Below the pieces are notes generated by a model that did no database searches, was not told where the DNA came from, and worked only from the letters and a program-made list of their open reading frames with translations. From a bacterium (GTDB taxonomy: Bacteria; Myxococcota_A; Bradymonadia; UBA7976; UBA1532): a stretch of 64,000 bases of DNA. The stretch covers positions 62,001-126,000 of the forward strand of contig JAUHXC010000015.1 of the NCBI GenBank assembly GCA_030427205.1, written 5' to 3'. The position numbers and the translations under genes are program-made. This document shows positions 37,387-45,996 of this stretch, piece after piece; position 1 is the stretch's first letter, and each line of letters begins with the position of its first letter.

Positions 37387-40166
37387 ACGGCGCCCGACGA
37401 TGGTTCGTGCCCGAGACGGTCGGCACGTCGGCGATGGACTGCGGCCCCGCCGCGCTGACGTCCCTGCTGGGCGGCTTCGGCATCCGGGTGGCCATGGACC
37501 GCTTGCGCGAGGCCTGCCAGACCGACGTCGACGGCACCTCGATCGACCGGGTCGAAGACGTCGCCCTGGCGCTCGGGCTCGACGCCGAGCAGATCATGCT
37601 CGCGCCCGATCTGCTGACCCTGCCCGAGGCCGAGGCGCTGCCGTGCATCGTCGTGGTGCGTCAGCCGGACGGGGCGAATCACTTCATCGTCGTCTGGCGC
37701 CGCATCGGGCGGCGGGTGCAGGTGATGGATCCGGCGGTCGGTCGGCGCTGGATGTCGGTCGACGCGCTGCAGCGCATGCTCTATGTACACGGCATGCAGG
37801 TGCCCGCGGCCGGCTGGCGGGCGTGGGCCACGAGCCCCGGCGGGCGGCGACTGCTCGCGGGGCGCCTTGTGCGCATGGGCGTGCCGCCCGACGCCCCGCT
37901 GGCGTGGGCCGACGAAGACCCGGGCTATCTGCGCTGGGCGGCGCTGGCCGCGGCGGCCCGGGTCGTCGGCGGGCTGGTGGCCGATGGCGCGCTGCGCCGC
38001 GGTCGCGAGGCGCTGCGCGCGGTCGAGGGGCTGGCCGAGGGGCTGGTCGAGGGCCGGGTGACGGTGCCGGTCGACGCCTGGCCGGCGCTGCCGGTGGACG
38101 CCGAGACGGTTCAGATGCGCGGCGCGGTGCTGGTGCGCGCGCGGGGGCTGCTCGAAGGCGCCGATGGCGGCAAGCTGCTCGACTTCGACCCTGATGGCAG
38201 CAGAAATGACGCACCGGATGACTCCGGACCCATCAAAAATGCAACGAATGGCATGCGAGATGGCTCGGAGATGCCATCGGGCGACGCCGCGACCCATGAC
38301 GCCGAGACGCACGGTGGCCGAGGCATCGCCGATCCCGACGCCGTCCGGGCGCTGAAGGCCGCGGTCGACGAGCGCGGACGCCGACCCCTGCGAGCGATCC
38401 TGCGGCAGATGGTGAGCGATGGGTGCCTCACCCCGACGCTGATCGCCATGGGCCTGCTGGTGAGCGCCGCGGTGACCGTGGTCGAGGCCACCCTGCTGCG
38501 CGGCATGGTCGACGCCCTGGACTATGTCGGCCCGCCGGAGCAGCGGCTGGGCGCGCTCGCGGTGCTGGCGATCTTCTTCGTCGCCGCCCTCGCGGTGGAG
38601 CTGCCGTTGACCGTCGCGCTGCTGCGTCTCGGCCGGCGGATCGAGATGCGCATCCGCCTGGCTTTCCGCGCCAAGCTGCCGCGGCTGGCCCTGCGCTACC
38701 TCGACAGTCGGCCGCTGTCCGACATGGCCGAGCGGGCCCACGGCATCGACGCGCTGCGCACCCTGCCCGGGCTGGCCGCCGGCGTGATCCGCGCGGCGAG
38801 CGGCCTGATCTTCACCGCAGCCGCCCTGGTCTGGCTCGACCCGGCGCTATGGCCCATCGTCTGTGTCACCGTCGCGGTGGGCCTGCTGCTGCCGCTGGTC
38901 TCGGTACCGCTGCTCGCCGAGCGCGACCTGCGCTTCCGCACCCACGCCGGCGCGCTGACCAAGTACAGCCTCGACGCCCTGCTGGGCCTGTCGGCCATCC
39001 GCACCCACGGCGGTCAGCGGGCCATGCGGCGGCGGCACGAGGCGCTGCTGACCGAGTGGGGCGCCGCCGCCTTGAGCCTCGAGCGGCTGGCCCTGGCGGT
39101 CGAAGGCGTGCTGGGTATCTTCGGCGCGGCGGTGGTCGGCTGGCTGCTGTGGGACCACCTCGGCCGGGTGGACGATACCCGCGGCGTGCTGCTGCTCGTC
39201 TGGTGGGGGCTGGCCCTGCCCGGCCGGGCCCGGGGGCTGGTCGACGCGCTGCAGGCGTGGCCCGGCGCGCGCAATCAGGCGCTGCGCATCCTCGAGCCGC
39301 TCGACGCCCGCGAGGCCGACGGCGCGCCGCTCGACGGCCTGCCGGGCGCCCGCGGCGCGGTGCGGCTCGACCTCGACCGGGTCGTGCTGCGGGCGGGCAG
39401 CGCGACGATCCTCGATGGCCTCGACCTGCACGTCCCCGCCGGCCAGCACGTCGCCGTCGTAGGGCGCTCGGGGGCCGGCAAGTCGAGCCTGATCGGCGTG
39501 ATCAGCGGCATGCGCAGCCCGGCCGCCGGCGCGGTGCTCGCCGACGGGGCGCCGCTCGTCGGCCCGGCCATCCCCGCGCTGCGGGCGCGCACCGCCTGGG
39601 TCGATCCGGCGACGCACATCTGGAATCAGAGCCTGCTCGACAACCTGCGCTACGGCGCCACCGCGGCCGACGCCCCCGGCCCGCTGCTCGACGCCGCCGA
39701 GCTGCGCGGCCTGCTCGGGCGCCTGCCCGCCGGCTTGCAGAGCCCGCTGGGCGAGGGCGGCGGCCTGCTCTCGGGCGGCGAGGGCCAGCGGGTACGGCTG
39801 GGGCGGGCCTTCGGGCGCCCCGACGCCGGGCTGGTGCTGCTCGACGAGCCGTTCCGCGGGCTCGACCGGCCGCGGCGGCGGCGCCTGCTCGAGCGGGTCC
39901 GCCGGCGCTGGGCCGACGCGACGGTCATCTGCGTGACCCACGATCTCGCCGAGACCGCCGGCTTCGATCGGGTCGTGGTGATCGACGGCGGGCGGGTGGT
40001 CGAGGACGGCCCGCCCGCCGAGCTGAAGGCCGCCGGCGGGCTCTACGCCGAGCTGTGGCACACCGAGGCCCGGCTGCACGGCATCTGGCAGGACGATCGC
40101 TGGCAGCACCGCTGGATGGACGGCGGCCGGCTCACCGCGAAGCCCGCGGCGGAGGTCGCCCGATGA
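37383..40166 (+). CDS. C39-peptidase ABC transporter (PCAT-like) of the graspetide cluster
   Basis: The protein has 927 residues with a GTG start coupled to the HlyD gene. The N-terminal C39 domain has catalytic Cys20 (AMDCGPAAL), His100 (NHFIVVW) and Asp116 (MDPAVG). The position 6 before Cys, where C39 enzymes usually have the oxyanion Gln, is Gly14. A second domain and a low-G+C linker (about 270-315) precede the ABC membrane domain (about 345-640). The ATPase has VVGRSGAGKSS, signature LLSGGEGQR, LVLLDEP and H-loop CVTHD. It is expected to cut the leader and export the mature peptide. Confidence 0.88.
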   Translation: MNGARRWFVPETVGTSAMDCGPAALTSLLGGFGIRVAMDRLREACQTDVDGTSIDRVEDVALALGLDAEQIMLAPDLLTLPEAEALPCIVVVRQPDGANHFIVVWRRIGRRVQVMDPAVGRRWMSVDALQRMLYVHGMQVPAAGWRAWATSPGGRRLLAGRLVRMGVPPDAPLAWADEDPGYLRWAALAAAARVVGGLVADGALRRGREALRAVEGLAEGLVEGRVTVPVDAWPALPVDAETVQMRGAVLVRARGLLEGADGGKLLDFDPDGSRNDAPDDSGPIKNATNGMRDGSEMPSGDAATHDAETHGGRGIADPDAVRALKAAVDERGRRPLRAILRQMVSDGCLTPTLIAMGLLVSAAVTVVEATLLRGMVDALDYVGPPEQRLGALAVLAIFFVAALAVELPLTVALLRLGRRIEMRIRLAFRAKLPRLALRYLDSRPLSDMAERAHGIDALRTLPGLAAGVIRAASGLIFTAAALVWLDPALWPIVCVTVAVGLLLPLVSVPLLAERDLRFRTHAGALTKYSLDALLGLSAIRTHGGQRAMRRRHEALLTEWGAAALSLERLALAVEGVLGIFGAAVVGWLLWDHLGRVDDTRGVLLLVWWGLALPGRARGLVDALQAWPGARNQALRILEPLDAREADGAPLDGLPGARGAVRLDLDRVVLRAGSATILDGLDLHVPAGQHVAVVGRSGAGKSSLIGVISGMRSPAAGAVLADGAPLVGPAIPALRARTAWVDPATHIWNQSLLDNLRYGATAADAPGPLLDAAELRGLLGRLPAGLQSPLGEGGGLLSGGEGQRVRLGRAFGRPDAGLVLLDEPFRGLDRPRRRRLLERVRRRWADATVICVTHDLAETAGFDRVVVIDGGRVVEDGPPAELKAAGGLYAELWHTEARLHGIWQDDRWQHRWMDGGRLTAKPAAEVAR

Positions 40167-42286
40167 CCCGCGCCTCGACCCTGCCGATGGATCGCCTCGC
40201 CTGGCCCGCCGACGCCATCGGCGACGCGCTGCACGCCCTCGCCGCGCTCGCCGGCCTCGCGCCGTCGGTCGCCGCTCCACCGCGCCCCGCCGGCGTGCCC
40301 GACGGCCGCTGGCTCGACGCCCTGGCCGATCCGCTCGGCGTCGAGGTCGAGCCGGTCGAGGCCGACTACGGCGCCATCGATCGCCTGCTGGCGGCGGGCG
40401 GGCCGGCCCTGGTGCGCTGCGCGGAGGGCGCGCTGGCGTTGACCCGCGCCCGCGGCCGCGCGGTCTGGCTGCTCGGGCCCGATCGGCGGCAGCATCGTAT
40501 CTCGCGGGCCGCCCTCGCGCGCCACCTGCGACAGCGGGTCATGACCATGGGCGCGCCGGGCCTCGCGACGCTGCTCGACGGCGTCGGCCTCAGCGGCCGG
40601 CGACGGGCCCGCGCCGAAGCCGCGCTGGTGGCGTCGACGTTCCATCAGGCGCCGGTGGGCGAGGCGTGGCTGCTGCGGGCCCCGCCCGACGCCCCGCTGC
40701 TGCGCCAAGCGCGGGACGCGGGCCTCGGCCGGCAGGCGCTGGTCTTCGGGCTGGCCCATCTGGCCCACCTGCTGCTGGGGATCTTCGGCTGGTATCTCAT
40801 CGGCGACGGCGCGCTCGACGGGCGGCTGTCGACCGCCGCGGTGGCCGCCTGGGTGCTGATGCTGTTGACCATGGTGCCGCTGTCGCTGCGCGCGCAGTGG
40901 GCCCGCACCCGGCTCTCGGTGGGCATCGGCGTGCTGCTCAAGAAGCGGCTGCTGCTCGGCGCGCTGCGGGTCGATCCCGATGTCATGCGGGCCAAAGGCG
41001 CCGGCGCGTTGATGGGCCAGGTCTTCGAAGCGGACGCCATCGAGGCCAGCGCGCTCGGGCTCGCTTTCGGATCGGTCATGGCCCTGGTCGATCTGGGGCT
41101 GGCCGCGGCGGTCCTGGGCATAGGCGCCGGCGGCGCGGGGCACGTGCTGGCGCTGCTGGCCTTCGCCGCGGTCGTGATCGGCGTCTCGCTGGTGCACTAC
41201 CGCCGCCAGTCGCGCTGGACGGCGGCCCGGCTGGCGCTGGTCGACGATCTGGTCGCGCGCATGGTCGGGCATCGCACCCGGCTGATGCAGAGCACCGACC
41301 TGCACGGGGACGAAGATCGGGCGCTCTCGGCCTATCTGGCCGACGCCCGCGCGCTGGACGCGATGGCGGTGCCCCTCGGCCTGCTCGGGCGCGGCTGGTT
41401 GACCGTCGGCATCGCCGCGCTGGCCCCCGCCTTCGTGGCCGGCGCGTCGTCGACGGCGATCGCGGTGTCCATCGGCGGCGTCCTGCTGGCCGGCGGCGCC
41501 CTGGCGACGCTGGGCATGGGCCTCGATCGCATCGGCCGGGCGCTGATCGCCTGGAAGGTGGTCGGTCCGCTGTTCGGCGCGGCGAAGCGTACCCGGCCGC
41601 CGGGCGATCCGGCGGTGGTCGCGCGCCCGCGACGCCGGTCCGCTGACGAGGGGGCCGCCGCAGACATCGGGGGCGAGTTGCTGCTCGACGGCCAGGGGCT
41701 GGGCTATCGCTATCGCCCGGACGGACCGGTGGTGCTCGACGACTGCGCGATCCAGGTGCATCGCGGCGATCGCTTGCTGGTGCAAGGACCGTCCGGCGGC
41801 GGCAAGTCGACCCTGGCCGCGGTGCTCACCGGGCTGCGCACCCCGCAGTCGGGGCTGGTGCTGCTCGACGGCTACGACCACCGCACCCTGGGCCCGGCCG
41901 GCTGGCGTCGGCGCATCGCCGCGGCGCCGCAGTTCCACGACAATCACATCTTCGGCGGCACGCTGGCCTTCAACCTGCTGCTCGGCCGGACGTGGCCCCC
42001 CTCCCCCGCCGATCTGCAGGCGGCCGAAGAGACCTGCCGCGCGCTGGGCCTGGGCCCGCTGATCGATCGCATGCCGGCGGGCTTGCAGCAGCAGGTGGGC
42101 GAGACGGGCTGGCAGATGAGCCACGGCGAGAAGAGCCGGGTCTTCCTCGCGCGGGCGCTGTTGCAGCGGGCCGATCTGGTGGTGCTCGACGAGAGCTTCG
42201 GCGCGCTCGACCCGCTGACGGTCGACGCCTGCCTGCGCTGCGCGCTCGACCGGGCGCCGAGCCTGATGGTGATCGCCCACCCGTGA
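40163..42286 (+). CDS. Second ABC transporter of the graspetide cluster, ATPase truncated after the H-loop
   Basis: The protein has 707 residues and overlaps the C39-ABC gene by 4 nt. The N-terminal 165 residues look like a decayed peptidase-type domain (ALVRCAEGALALTRARGRAVWLLGPDRRQHRIS) without a Cys-His pair. Membrane segments span about 190-480. The ATPase has VQGPSGGGKST, an unusual signature MSHGEKSR, LVVLDESFGALD, and stops at MVIAHP, just at the switch His. The final 25-40 residues that normally follow are missing. The pair C39-ABC plus ABC with an HlyD protein resembles NHLM-type bacteriocin export systems. Probably forms a heterodimer with its neighbour. Confidence 0.82.
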   Translation: MTRASTLPMDRLAWPADAIGDALHALAALAGLAPSVAAPPRPAGVPDGRWLDALADPLGVEVEPVEADYGAIDRLLAAGGPALVRCAEGALALTRARGRAVWLLGPDRRQHRISRAALARHLRQRVMTMGAPGLATLLDGVGLSGRRRARAEAALVASTFHQAPVGEAWLLRAPPDAPLLRQARDAGLGRQALVFGLAHLAHLLLGIFGWYLIGDGALDGRLSTAAVAAWVLMLLTMVPLSLRAQWARTRLSVGIGVLLKKRLLLGALRVDPDVMRAKGAGALMGQVFEADAIEASALGLAFGSVMALVDLGLAAAVLGIGAGGAGHVLALLAFAAVVIGVSLVHYRRQSRWTAARLALVDDLVARMVGHRTRLMQSTDLHGDEDRALSAYLADARALDAMAVPLGLLGRGWLTVGIAALAPAFVAGASSTAIAVSIGGVLLAGGALATLGMGLDRIGRALIAWKVVGPLFGAAKRTRPPGDPAVVARPRRRSADEGAAADIGGELLLDGQGLGYRYRPDGPVVLDDCAIQVHRGDRLLVQGPSGGGKSTLAAVLTGLRTPQSGLVLLDGYDHRTLGPAGWRRRIAAAPQFHDNHIFGGTLAFNLLLGRTWPPSPADLQAAEETCRALGLGPLIDRMPAGLQQQVGETGWQMSHGEKSRVFLARALLQRADLVVLDESFGALDPLTVDACLRCALDRAPSLMVIAHP

Positions 42287-42294
42287 GGGCGACC

Positions 42295-43623
42295 TCAGTC
42301 GACCTCGACCTTGTCGTACAGATCATTGGGCGAGTAGACCGTGCCGCCCGCGCCCCAGGGACCCACCGGGTAGCCCTCGGCGGGGAAGGTCACCCCGCCC
42401 TTCTCGAGCACCTTCTTGGCGAAGCTGGTGCAGTTGTAGCCCGTCAGCTTGTAGCGCGGCGGGTCCTGCCGAACGGCGATGGCCTTCTTCAGCGCCTGCT
42501 TGTACTTGCGCGCGGTGACCGTATAGCGCTTGAGCTTGCCCTTCTCGGGCTTGGCGTAGGGGTCGGGGTTCTTGACGACGCCGATCTGCGCCCCGCTCGC
42601 GCCCTCCTTGCCGCCGAGCACGCCGGGCAACGTCGAGAAGCCGAAGGTATAGCGCCCCAGCTCCTTGCCACCGCCCGAGCGGCGGAACTCGATCCAGGTG
42701 TGCCCGGTGCCGGCCTTGGCCAGCTTCTCGACGTCAGTGTCGCTGGCGCCCTTGCCGAGCACGTTGCGCGCCGCCTGCAGCCGCTCGAGGCGCTTCTCCT
42801 CTGTGACCCAGGTGTCGAAGCGGCTCTTGCGCTGGGTCTTGGTCAGGCTCTTGTCGCCCTCCAGCTCGCGCTTCTTGGCCGCCTCGCGCACCTTGCGCTG
42901 TGCCACCAGCGGCGTACGCGCCTGGTACATCTCGGCGTACTTCTCGTGCTCGATGTAGACCCCGAGCCCCAGCTCGTAGGTATCGGTCTCACCGTCCTTG
43001 CCGTACTCGTCGACGCCGTAGAAGAAGACGCCGCGCTGGTCTTCACTGCCCTTCTCGTAGCCCTTGATCTTGGCCTCGTTGGCCGGGTCGACGTCCCGCT
43101 GGACCACCCGACCGACCCGCGGGCGATGGCCGCGCAGGCCGGCGTCGGCCCGACCGCCGCGGGCGATGCGCTCGCCGACGGTGTGCGCCTGATGCTCGAG
43201 CTGCCGCGAGACGTTGAGCGGCGTACCCTCCAGCCGGCCGGTCTCGGAGACCCGCCCCGCCGCCTGCTGCATGACGTGGGTCAGCTCGTGGCCCAGCAGC
43301 GCCAGCCCCTTCGTGCTGCGCAGGTCGAGCTTGCCCGGGGCGAAGGTGATCTCGCGCCCGCGGGTCATCGCCCGGGCGTCGAGCGCGCTGGCCTCGCTCG
43401 AGGTGCGCAGGCGCACATCCGACAGATCGGTGTCGAAGGCCCGCTCGAAGTGGCTGCGAACGGGCCCGGGCAGGCGGCCGCTGCCTTCGATGTGGCGTCC
43501 GGCGGCGCGGTTGCCGGCGGTGCGCTGCATCTCGAAGAGCGGCTGGCTGGCGTGGCGGGTGACCGGGCGGCCGGGGTGGCCGCGGCCGGTTCGACGGGCG
43601 CGTGCGGTGCGGGTGCGGGGCAT
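42295..43623 (-). CDS. eCIS-associated DUF4157 protein with a C-terminal papain-like (toxin-like) domain
   Basis: The protein has 442 residues with GGAGG upstream. A basic N-terminal tail is followed by the DUF4157 (eCIS core) domain. The latter has the metalloprotease motif HELTHVMQQ (about 111-119), GLALLGHE and the typical NVSRQLEHQAHTVGERIA. A Lys-rich helical linker leads to a C-terminal domain with GHTWIEFRR (His about 304) and later YNCTSFAKKVLEKGG (Cys about 396). This His-before-Cys order is that of permuted NlpC/P60-like peptidases. DUF4157 marks cargo of contractile injection systems, so this is probably a toxin or effector; no injection-system genes are in the window. Confidence 0.72.
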   Translation of the reverse strand: MPRTRTARARRTGRGHPGRPVTRHASQPLFEMQRTAGNRAAGRHIEGSGRLPGPVRSHFERAFDTDLSDVRLRTSSEASALDARAMTRGREITFAPGKLDLRSTKGLALLGHELTHVMQQAAGRVSETGRLEGTPLNVSRQLEHQAHTVGERIARGGRADAGLRGHRPRVGRVVQRDVDPANEAKIKGYEKGSEDQRGVFFYGVDEYGKDGETDTYELGLGVYIEHEKYAEMYQARTPLVAQRKVREAAKKRELEGDKSLTKTQRKSRFDTWVTEEKRLERLQAARNVLGKGASDTDVEKLAKAGTGHTWIEFRRSGGGKELGRYTFGFSTLPGVLGGKEGASGAQIGVVKNPDPYAKPEKGKLKRYTVTARKYKQALKKAIAVRQDPPRYKLTGYNCTSFAKKVLEKGGVTFPAEGYPVGPWGAGGTVYSPNDLYDKVEVD

Positions 43624-43672
43624 CTCGACCTCCGGGAGACACCTTGCACCGTGGGCGGTCTCCCGCGAGGCG

Positions 43673-44275
43673 TCAAGGAGATCCGCGCAGCTCGGCGAGG
43701 CGCTCGGGGTTGAGCCGGTAGGCGCGGCCCGCCTTGTCGCGCAGCATCCACTTCACGTCGATCATCAGCCGGCGCAAGGTGACGTGGTCGGGGTAGATGG
43801 GCGCGATGACCGCCTTGATCTCAGCCTCGCTGTACGTGCGATCGGCTTCGAACTGCTGGGCGACATAGCGCACGAGCACCAGCTTCTTGCGCCACTGCCG
43901 CGGCAGCTGGGTGATGCGCTCGCCCTCCATGAAGGTCTGCATCACCTTGAGCGCGTAGGCGTCCTCGGCGGCCGCCTCGACCTCGTCACCGATAGACGTC
44001 AAGCCATCGCCGGCCAGAACCTCGCGGGCCAGCTTCTCGACGGCGTCGAGCTCGAGCCGATACCAGCGGGTATTGCCCTCGCTGCGCACCGACACGAGGC
44101 CCAGCTTCTTGAGCTTCGAGAGGTGGTGCGAGACGGTCGGCGGTCTGACGTCGACCAGGGTGGCGATCTCGTCGACGCTGCGCTCTTCGACCGCGAGCAG
44201 GCCGACGATGCGCAGGCGGGTGGTATCGGCCAGGGCTTTGAAGAACGCGACGAGGGTGGCGACTTCGGCGGGCAT
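43673..44275 (-). CDS. ArsR-type transcriptional regulator with C-terminal DUF2087
   Basis: The protein has 200 residues with a strong AAGGAGGT ribosome binding site. The winged helix (about 1-90) has ALADTTRLRIVGLLAVEERSVDEIATLVDVRPPTVSHHLSKLKKLGLVSVRSEGNTRWYRL. No metal-binding Cys cluster is present, so it is not a metal sensor of the usual type. The C-terminal DUF2087 begins LPRQWRKKLVLVRYVAQQF and ends LRDKAGRAYRL. A palindromic operator overlaps its own promoter, so autoregulation is very likely. The DUF4157 gene starts 49 nt after its stop on the same strand and may be in the same operon. Confidence 0.88.
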   Translation of the reverse strand: MPAEVATLVAFFKALADTTRLRIVGLLAVEERSVDEIATLVDVRPPTVSHHLSKLKKLGLVSVRSEGNTRWYRLELDAVEKLAREVLAGDGLTSIGDEVEAAAEDAYALKVMQTFMEGERITQLPRQWRKKLVLVRYVAQQFEADRTYSEAEIKAVIAPIYPDHVTLRRLMIDVKWMLRDKAGRAYRLNPERLAELRGSP

Positions 44276-44292
44276 GGGGCACCTCCTTCGAT

Positions 44293-44328
44293 GATCATCT
44301 AATCAGATGTGCATCTAATTAGATGATC
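44293..44328. promoter_or_regulatory. 36-bp nested palindromic operator of the ArsR-type regulator
   Basis: Outer arms GATCATCTAAT and ATTAGATGATC (11 bp each) are perfectly inverted. They enclose a second inverted repeat AGATG-TG-CATCT. Only the centre and one flanking pair break the symmetry. The site is A+T-rich against its surroundings and covers the -10 box. Confidence 0.85.
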
Positions 44329-44344
44329 GCCGAATTAGCGGCAA
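44316..44344 (-). promoter_or_regulatory. Sigma-70-type promoter of the ArsR-type regulator
   Basis: On the minus strand TTGCCG (44339-44344) and TAATTA (44316-44321) are separated by 17 nt. The -10 lies inside the palindromic operator, so bound repressor would block polymerase. Confidence 0.7.
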
Positions 44345-44373
44345 CCCTTTTTTGATGATCGTCGAAACAGCCC

Positions 44374-45123
44374 TCAGCCGGGCCGGCGGGCGAGGAACTG
44401 CGTCTGCCCCGGCGGACCCTCGCCCGACGGGCATACGGGGCCGTCGGTGCGGCAGACCTCGACGGTGAAGCCGACCTTCTCGAGCAGCTCGATCCAGCGC
44501 GCTTCGGCGAAGAGGCCGCCGTCGCCGTCGTCGACGAGCACCTCGAGCCGGCCGTCGGGGTGCTGCAGGTTGAAGGTGAAGGTCCAGCGCACCCGCTCCT
44601 CGGCGGGGCGCGGGTCGCGCACCCACTCCAGATAGCGCAGCGACCGCCCGTCGTCGCCGTCGAAGCCGCCGCAGTCGACATACGGCACCAGATCGTCGGC
44701 CAGAAAATCGGGGCAGAAGAGCGCCACGCCGCCGGGCCGCAGGTGCTCGAACGCGGTGCGCATCACCGCGAGCAGGTCGTCGGCGGTCACCATCGACATG
44801 ACGGCGTCGTGTATGAAGACCCCGTCGAAGCGCCGGTCGAGCTTCAGCGTGCGCATGTCGCCGACGACGTGGGTGCATTCGGGGTTGATGGCCTCGCTCT
44901 GCGCGAGCATCGCCGGCGACAGATCGCTCAGCGTCATGGCGAAGTGGCGCTTGAAGTACCACGCGTTGTTGCCGCCGCCGGCGCCCAGCTCGAGCACCGT
45001 CTTCAGCGGGCCGTGCCGCTGCATCAGCGCGCTGTAGCGGGCGGCCTCTTCGGCGTACTCGCTCAGCGGCGAGAGCAGCAGCCACCAGTCGGCGTGGGTC
45101 TCGTAGAACGATGTTTCACTCAT
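44374..45123 (-). CDS. SAM-dependent class I methyltransferase
   Basis: The protein has 249 residues. The ATG at 45123 overlaps the stop of the upstream gene (ATGA). Motif I is VLELGAGGGNNAWYFKRHF, followed by MTLSDLSPAMLAQSEAINPECTHVVGDMRTLKL and FDGVFIHDAVM, the class I Rossmann pattern. The C-terminal half (RWTFTFNLQHPDGRLEVLVDDGDGGLF...) resembles small-molecule methyltransferases. The substrate is unknown. It forms a two-gene operon with the MBL-like gene; the ArsR-type regulator follows on the same strand after its own promoter. Confidence 0.85.
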   Translation of the reverse strand: MSETSFYETHADWWLLLSPLSEYAEEAARYSALMQRHGPLKTVLELGAGGGNNAWYFKRHFAMTLSDLSPAMLAQSEAINPECTHVVGDMRTLKLDRRFDGVFIHDAVMSMVTADDLLAVMRTAFEHLRPGGVALFCPDFLADDLVPYVDCGGFDGDDGRSLRYLEWVRDPRPAEERVRWTFTFNLQHPDGRLEVLVDDGDGGLFAEARWIELLEKVGFTVEVCRTDGPVCPSGEGPPGQTQFLARRPG

Positions 45124-45866
45124 CGGCCGGCCACCTTCTCGATGGCGGGGCGGAACTTCTCCTTCGCGCCGCCGATGACCGCGAAGCCATGGGCCGGCAG
45201 GACGTGCTCGAAGTCGAGGTCGAGCAGCGCGCGGACGGCGGCCATGTCGGGCACCGCGCCCTTGACCCAGCCCGGTCCGAGGTTGTGCGGCTTGAGGAAG
45301 CCCATCAGCTTCATGGCGATGCGCGCCGGCCAGTTGAAGTAGGCGTCGGCCTTGGCCCAGTTCTGCAGCGCGTCGCCGCTGATGAGGATGCCGCCGTCGC
45401 GATCGAGGTGGATCAGCGCCTCGGGGATCTTGCCCGGGATGAGGTGCAGCCGGGCGCCGGGCAGCGGCAGCGCGGCGTCGGCGTCGATCCAGGTGTGCGG
45501 CTGGAAGTAGTGATGCTCCGGCCGGGCGGTGCTCGGGTCGAGGCCACGGGCGTAGATCATGCCTTCGACGCACAGCACCTCGGCCCCGTAGCGGTCGGCG
45601 TAGAAGCGATCGTCCATGCCATGGAAGCCGGCGATGCGGATGACCCGCTTGACCTCGCCGAGCGCCTCGAGCGCGGCGAGGCCGGCGTCGTCGAGGCGCA
45701 GGGTGTTGATCAAGGTCAGCTCGCCGTCGTGACCCAGGATGGTCATGTTGCGGCTGAAGCGCATCGGCGGCTTCTTGAACTGCAGCGAGCCGGTGACGAA
45801 CCAGATGCCATCGAAGAGCTGGGTGATCTCGCCGTGGGGCATGGCCGGGGCGAAGTTGTCGGACAT
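45120..45866 (-). CDS. Metallo-beta-lactamase-fold-like protein (DUF4336-like)
   Basis: The protein has 248 residues from the ATG at 45866. It begins with a TQLFDGIWFVTGSLQF...MTILGHDGELTLINTLRL pattern, as in the first strands of MBL-fold hydrolases. GILISGDALQNW and FEHVLPAHGFAVIGG correspond to later metal-site regions. The HxHxDH signature is absent (only GFHGMDDRFY occurs there), so metal binding and hydrolysis are doubtful. It is coupled to the methyltransferase and divergent from the first CHAT gene across 130 nt. Confidence 0.7.
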   Translation of the reverse strand: MSDNFAPAMPHGEITQLFDGIWFVTGSLQFKKPPMRFSRNMTILGHDGELTLINTLRLDDAGLAALEALGEVKRVIRIAGFHGMDDRFYADRYGAEVLCVEGMIYARGLDPSTARPEHHYFQPHTWIDADAALPLPGARLHLIPGKIPEALIHLDRDGGILISGDALQNWAKADAYFNWPARIAMKLMGFLKPHNLGPGWVKGAVPDMAAVRALLDLDFEHVLPAHGFAVIGGAKEKFRPAIEKVAGR

Positions 45867-45961
45867 CGCATGACTCCGCGCCGCGGGGAAGGGCTCGATC
45901 GGGGGCGCGCGCCGACCGCGGGCGCACGATACACCAGTTGTCCCGCCGAGCGAGCCCGGCG

Positions 45962-45990
45962 TTGCGCGGCCCACAGGTGGCCGATAGGCT
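45962..45990 (+). promoter_or_regulatory. Promoter of CHAT gene 1, leaderless
   Basis: TTGCGC (45962-45967), a 17-nt spacer and TAGGCT (45985-45990) are followed after 6 nt by the ATG at 45997. There is no ribosome binding site. Confidence 0.65.
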
Positions 45991-45996
45991 CGTCCG

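Noticed and set aside
43634-43664. GGGAGAC/GTCTCCC inverted repeat between the ArsR-type gene and the DUF4157 gene
   Set aside because: The loop of 17 nt is long, there is no T run, and the left arm includes the ribosome binding site area of the DUF4157 gene, so a terminator call is not supported.
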